Positions 6,106 to 6,224 of a stretch of DNA of 6,224 bases are shown here, in pieces (the first letter of the stretch is position 1; the number at the start of each line of letters is the position of its first letter). The stretch comes from Cytophagaceae bacterium. Its GTDB lineage: Bacteria > Bacteroidota > Bacteroidia > Cytophagales > Spirosomataceae. Both the position numbers and the translations under genes were made by a program. Under the pieces are notes generated by a model. That model was not told the DNA's origin. It worked only from the letters and a program-made list of their open reading frames with translations, and made no database searches. The stretch is taken from the NCBI GenBank assembly GCA_027485075.1, contig JAIXRT010000168.1, forward strand, positions 1-6,224, written 5' to 3'.

Positions 6106-6224
6106 TGACGCAAGCCGATTTTAAGCCACTTTTAAAACACGGGAAAGTGTTTGTTCTCGATGTGCGCAATACGAACGAATTCGAAGATGGACATATTCCC
6201 TGGGCCAAACACATTCCGCTCAAA
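6105..6224 (+). CDS. Rhodanese-like domain protein, N-terminal part
   Basis: Forty codons are visible before the right edge. Residues about 15-40 match the opening of a rhodanese domain: KVFVLDVRNTNEFEDGHIP followed by WAKHIPLK, the family's LDVR...EF..GHIPGA..IPL signature. The catalytic-loop cysteine, which decides between an active sulfurtransferase and an inactive form, lies beyond the window. No signal peptide is present, so the protein is probably cytoplasmic unless the real start differs. The ATG shares one base with the stop of the DUF1080 gene (TGATG); an in-frame GTG directly before it (6102) is a less likely start. Coupling suggests co-transcription, but a shared function with the DUF1080 protein is not evident. 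Confidence 0.88.
   Translation, partial: MTQADFKPLLKHGKVFVLDVRNTNEFEDGHIPWAKHIPLK

Overview
The window looks like part of a Bacteroidota chromosome. The support is the A/T-rich gene leaders without clear Shine-Dalgarno sequences, and protein families that are commonest in that phylum: a secreted tail-fibre-like protein with an S74 chaperone domain, a BspA-like DUF285 lipoprotein ending in a Fibrobacter-succinogenes-major paralogous domain, short lipoproteins with C-S-K-rich mature ends, and a DUF1080 protein. I cannot name a genus.

Positions 1-5389 hold five genes on the minus strand, read right to left: a small lipocalin-like envelope protein whose lipobox cysteine is replaced by glycine (4955-5389); a CAP/SCP-domain lipoprotein (4440-4955); a large lipoprotein with about nine 25-residue DUF285 repeats (2479-4392); a secreted fibre-like protein with a C-terminal S74 intramolecular chaperone (862-2463); and a paralogue of that fibre protein, cut by the left edge (1-865). 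Junctions are tight: a 1-nt TAATG overlap, a 47-nt gap, a 15-nt gap and a 4-nt ATGA overlap. The set is probably one operon, and every product has an export signal or the remnant of one.

A 122-bp divergent intergenic region (5390-5511) separates this operon from two plus-strand genes. It carries a perfect 12-bp palindrome but no promoter I can call with confidence.

The plus-strand genes are a secreted DUF1080 (3-keto-disaccharide hydrolase-like) protein (5512-6105) and the start of a rhodanese-domain protein (6105 to the right edge), joined by a TGATG overlap. The first part of the DUF1080 gene is much richer in G+C than the minus-strand operon. The operon may therefore be a variable surface-protein locus next to more ordinary metabolic genes.

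Taken together, the minus-strand operon looks like a cell-surface module: two repeat-built fibres, a repeat-built BspA-like lipoprotein and two small exported proteins. A role in adhesion or surface interaction is inference. There are no RNA genes, CRISPR arrays, insertion sequences or phage structural neighbours in the window.
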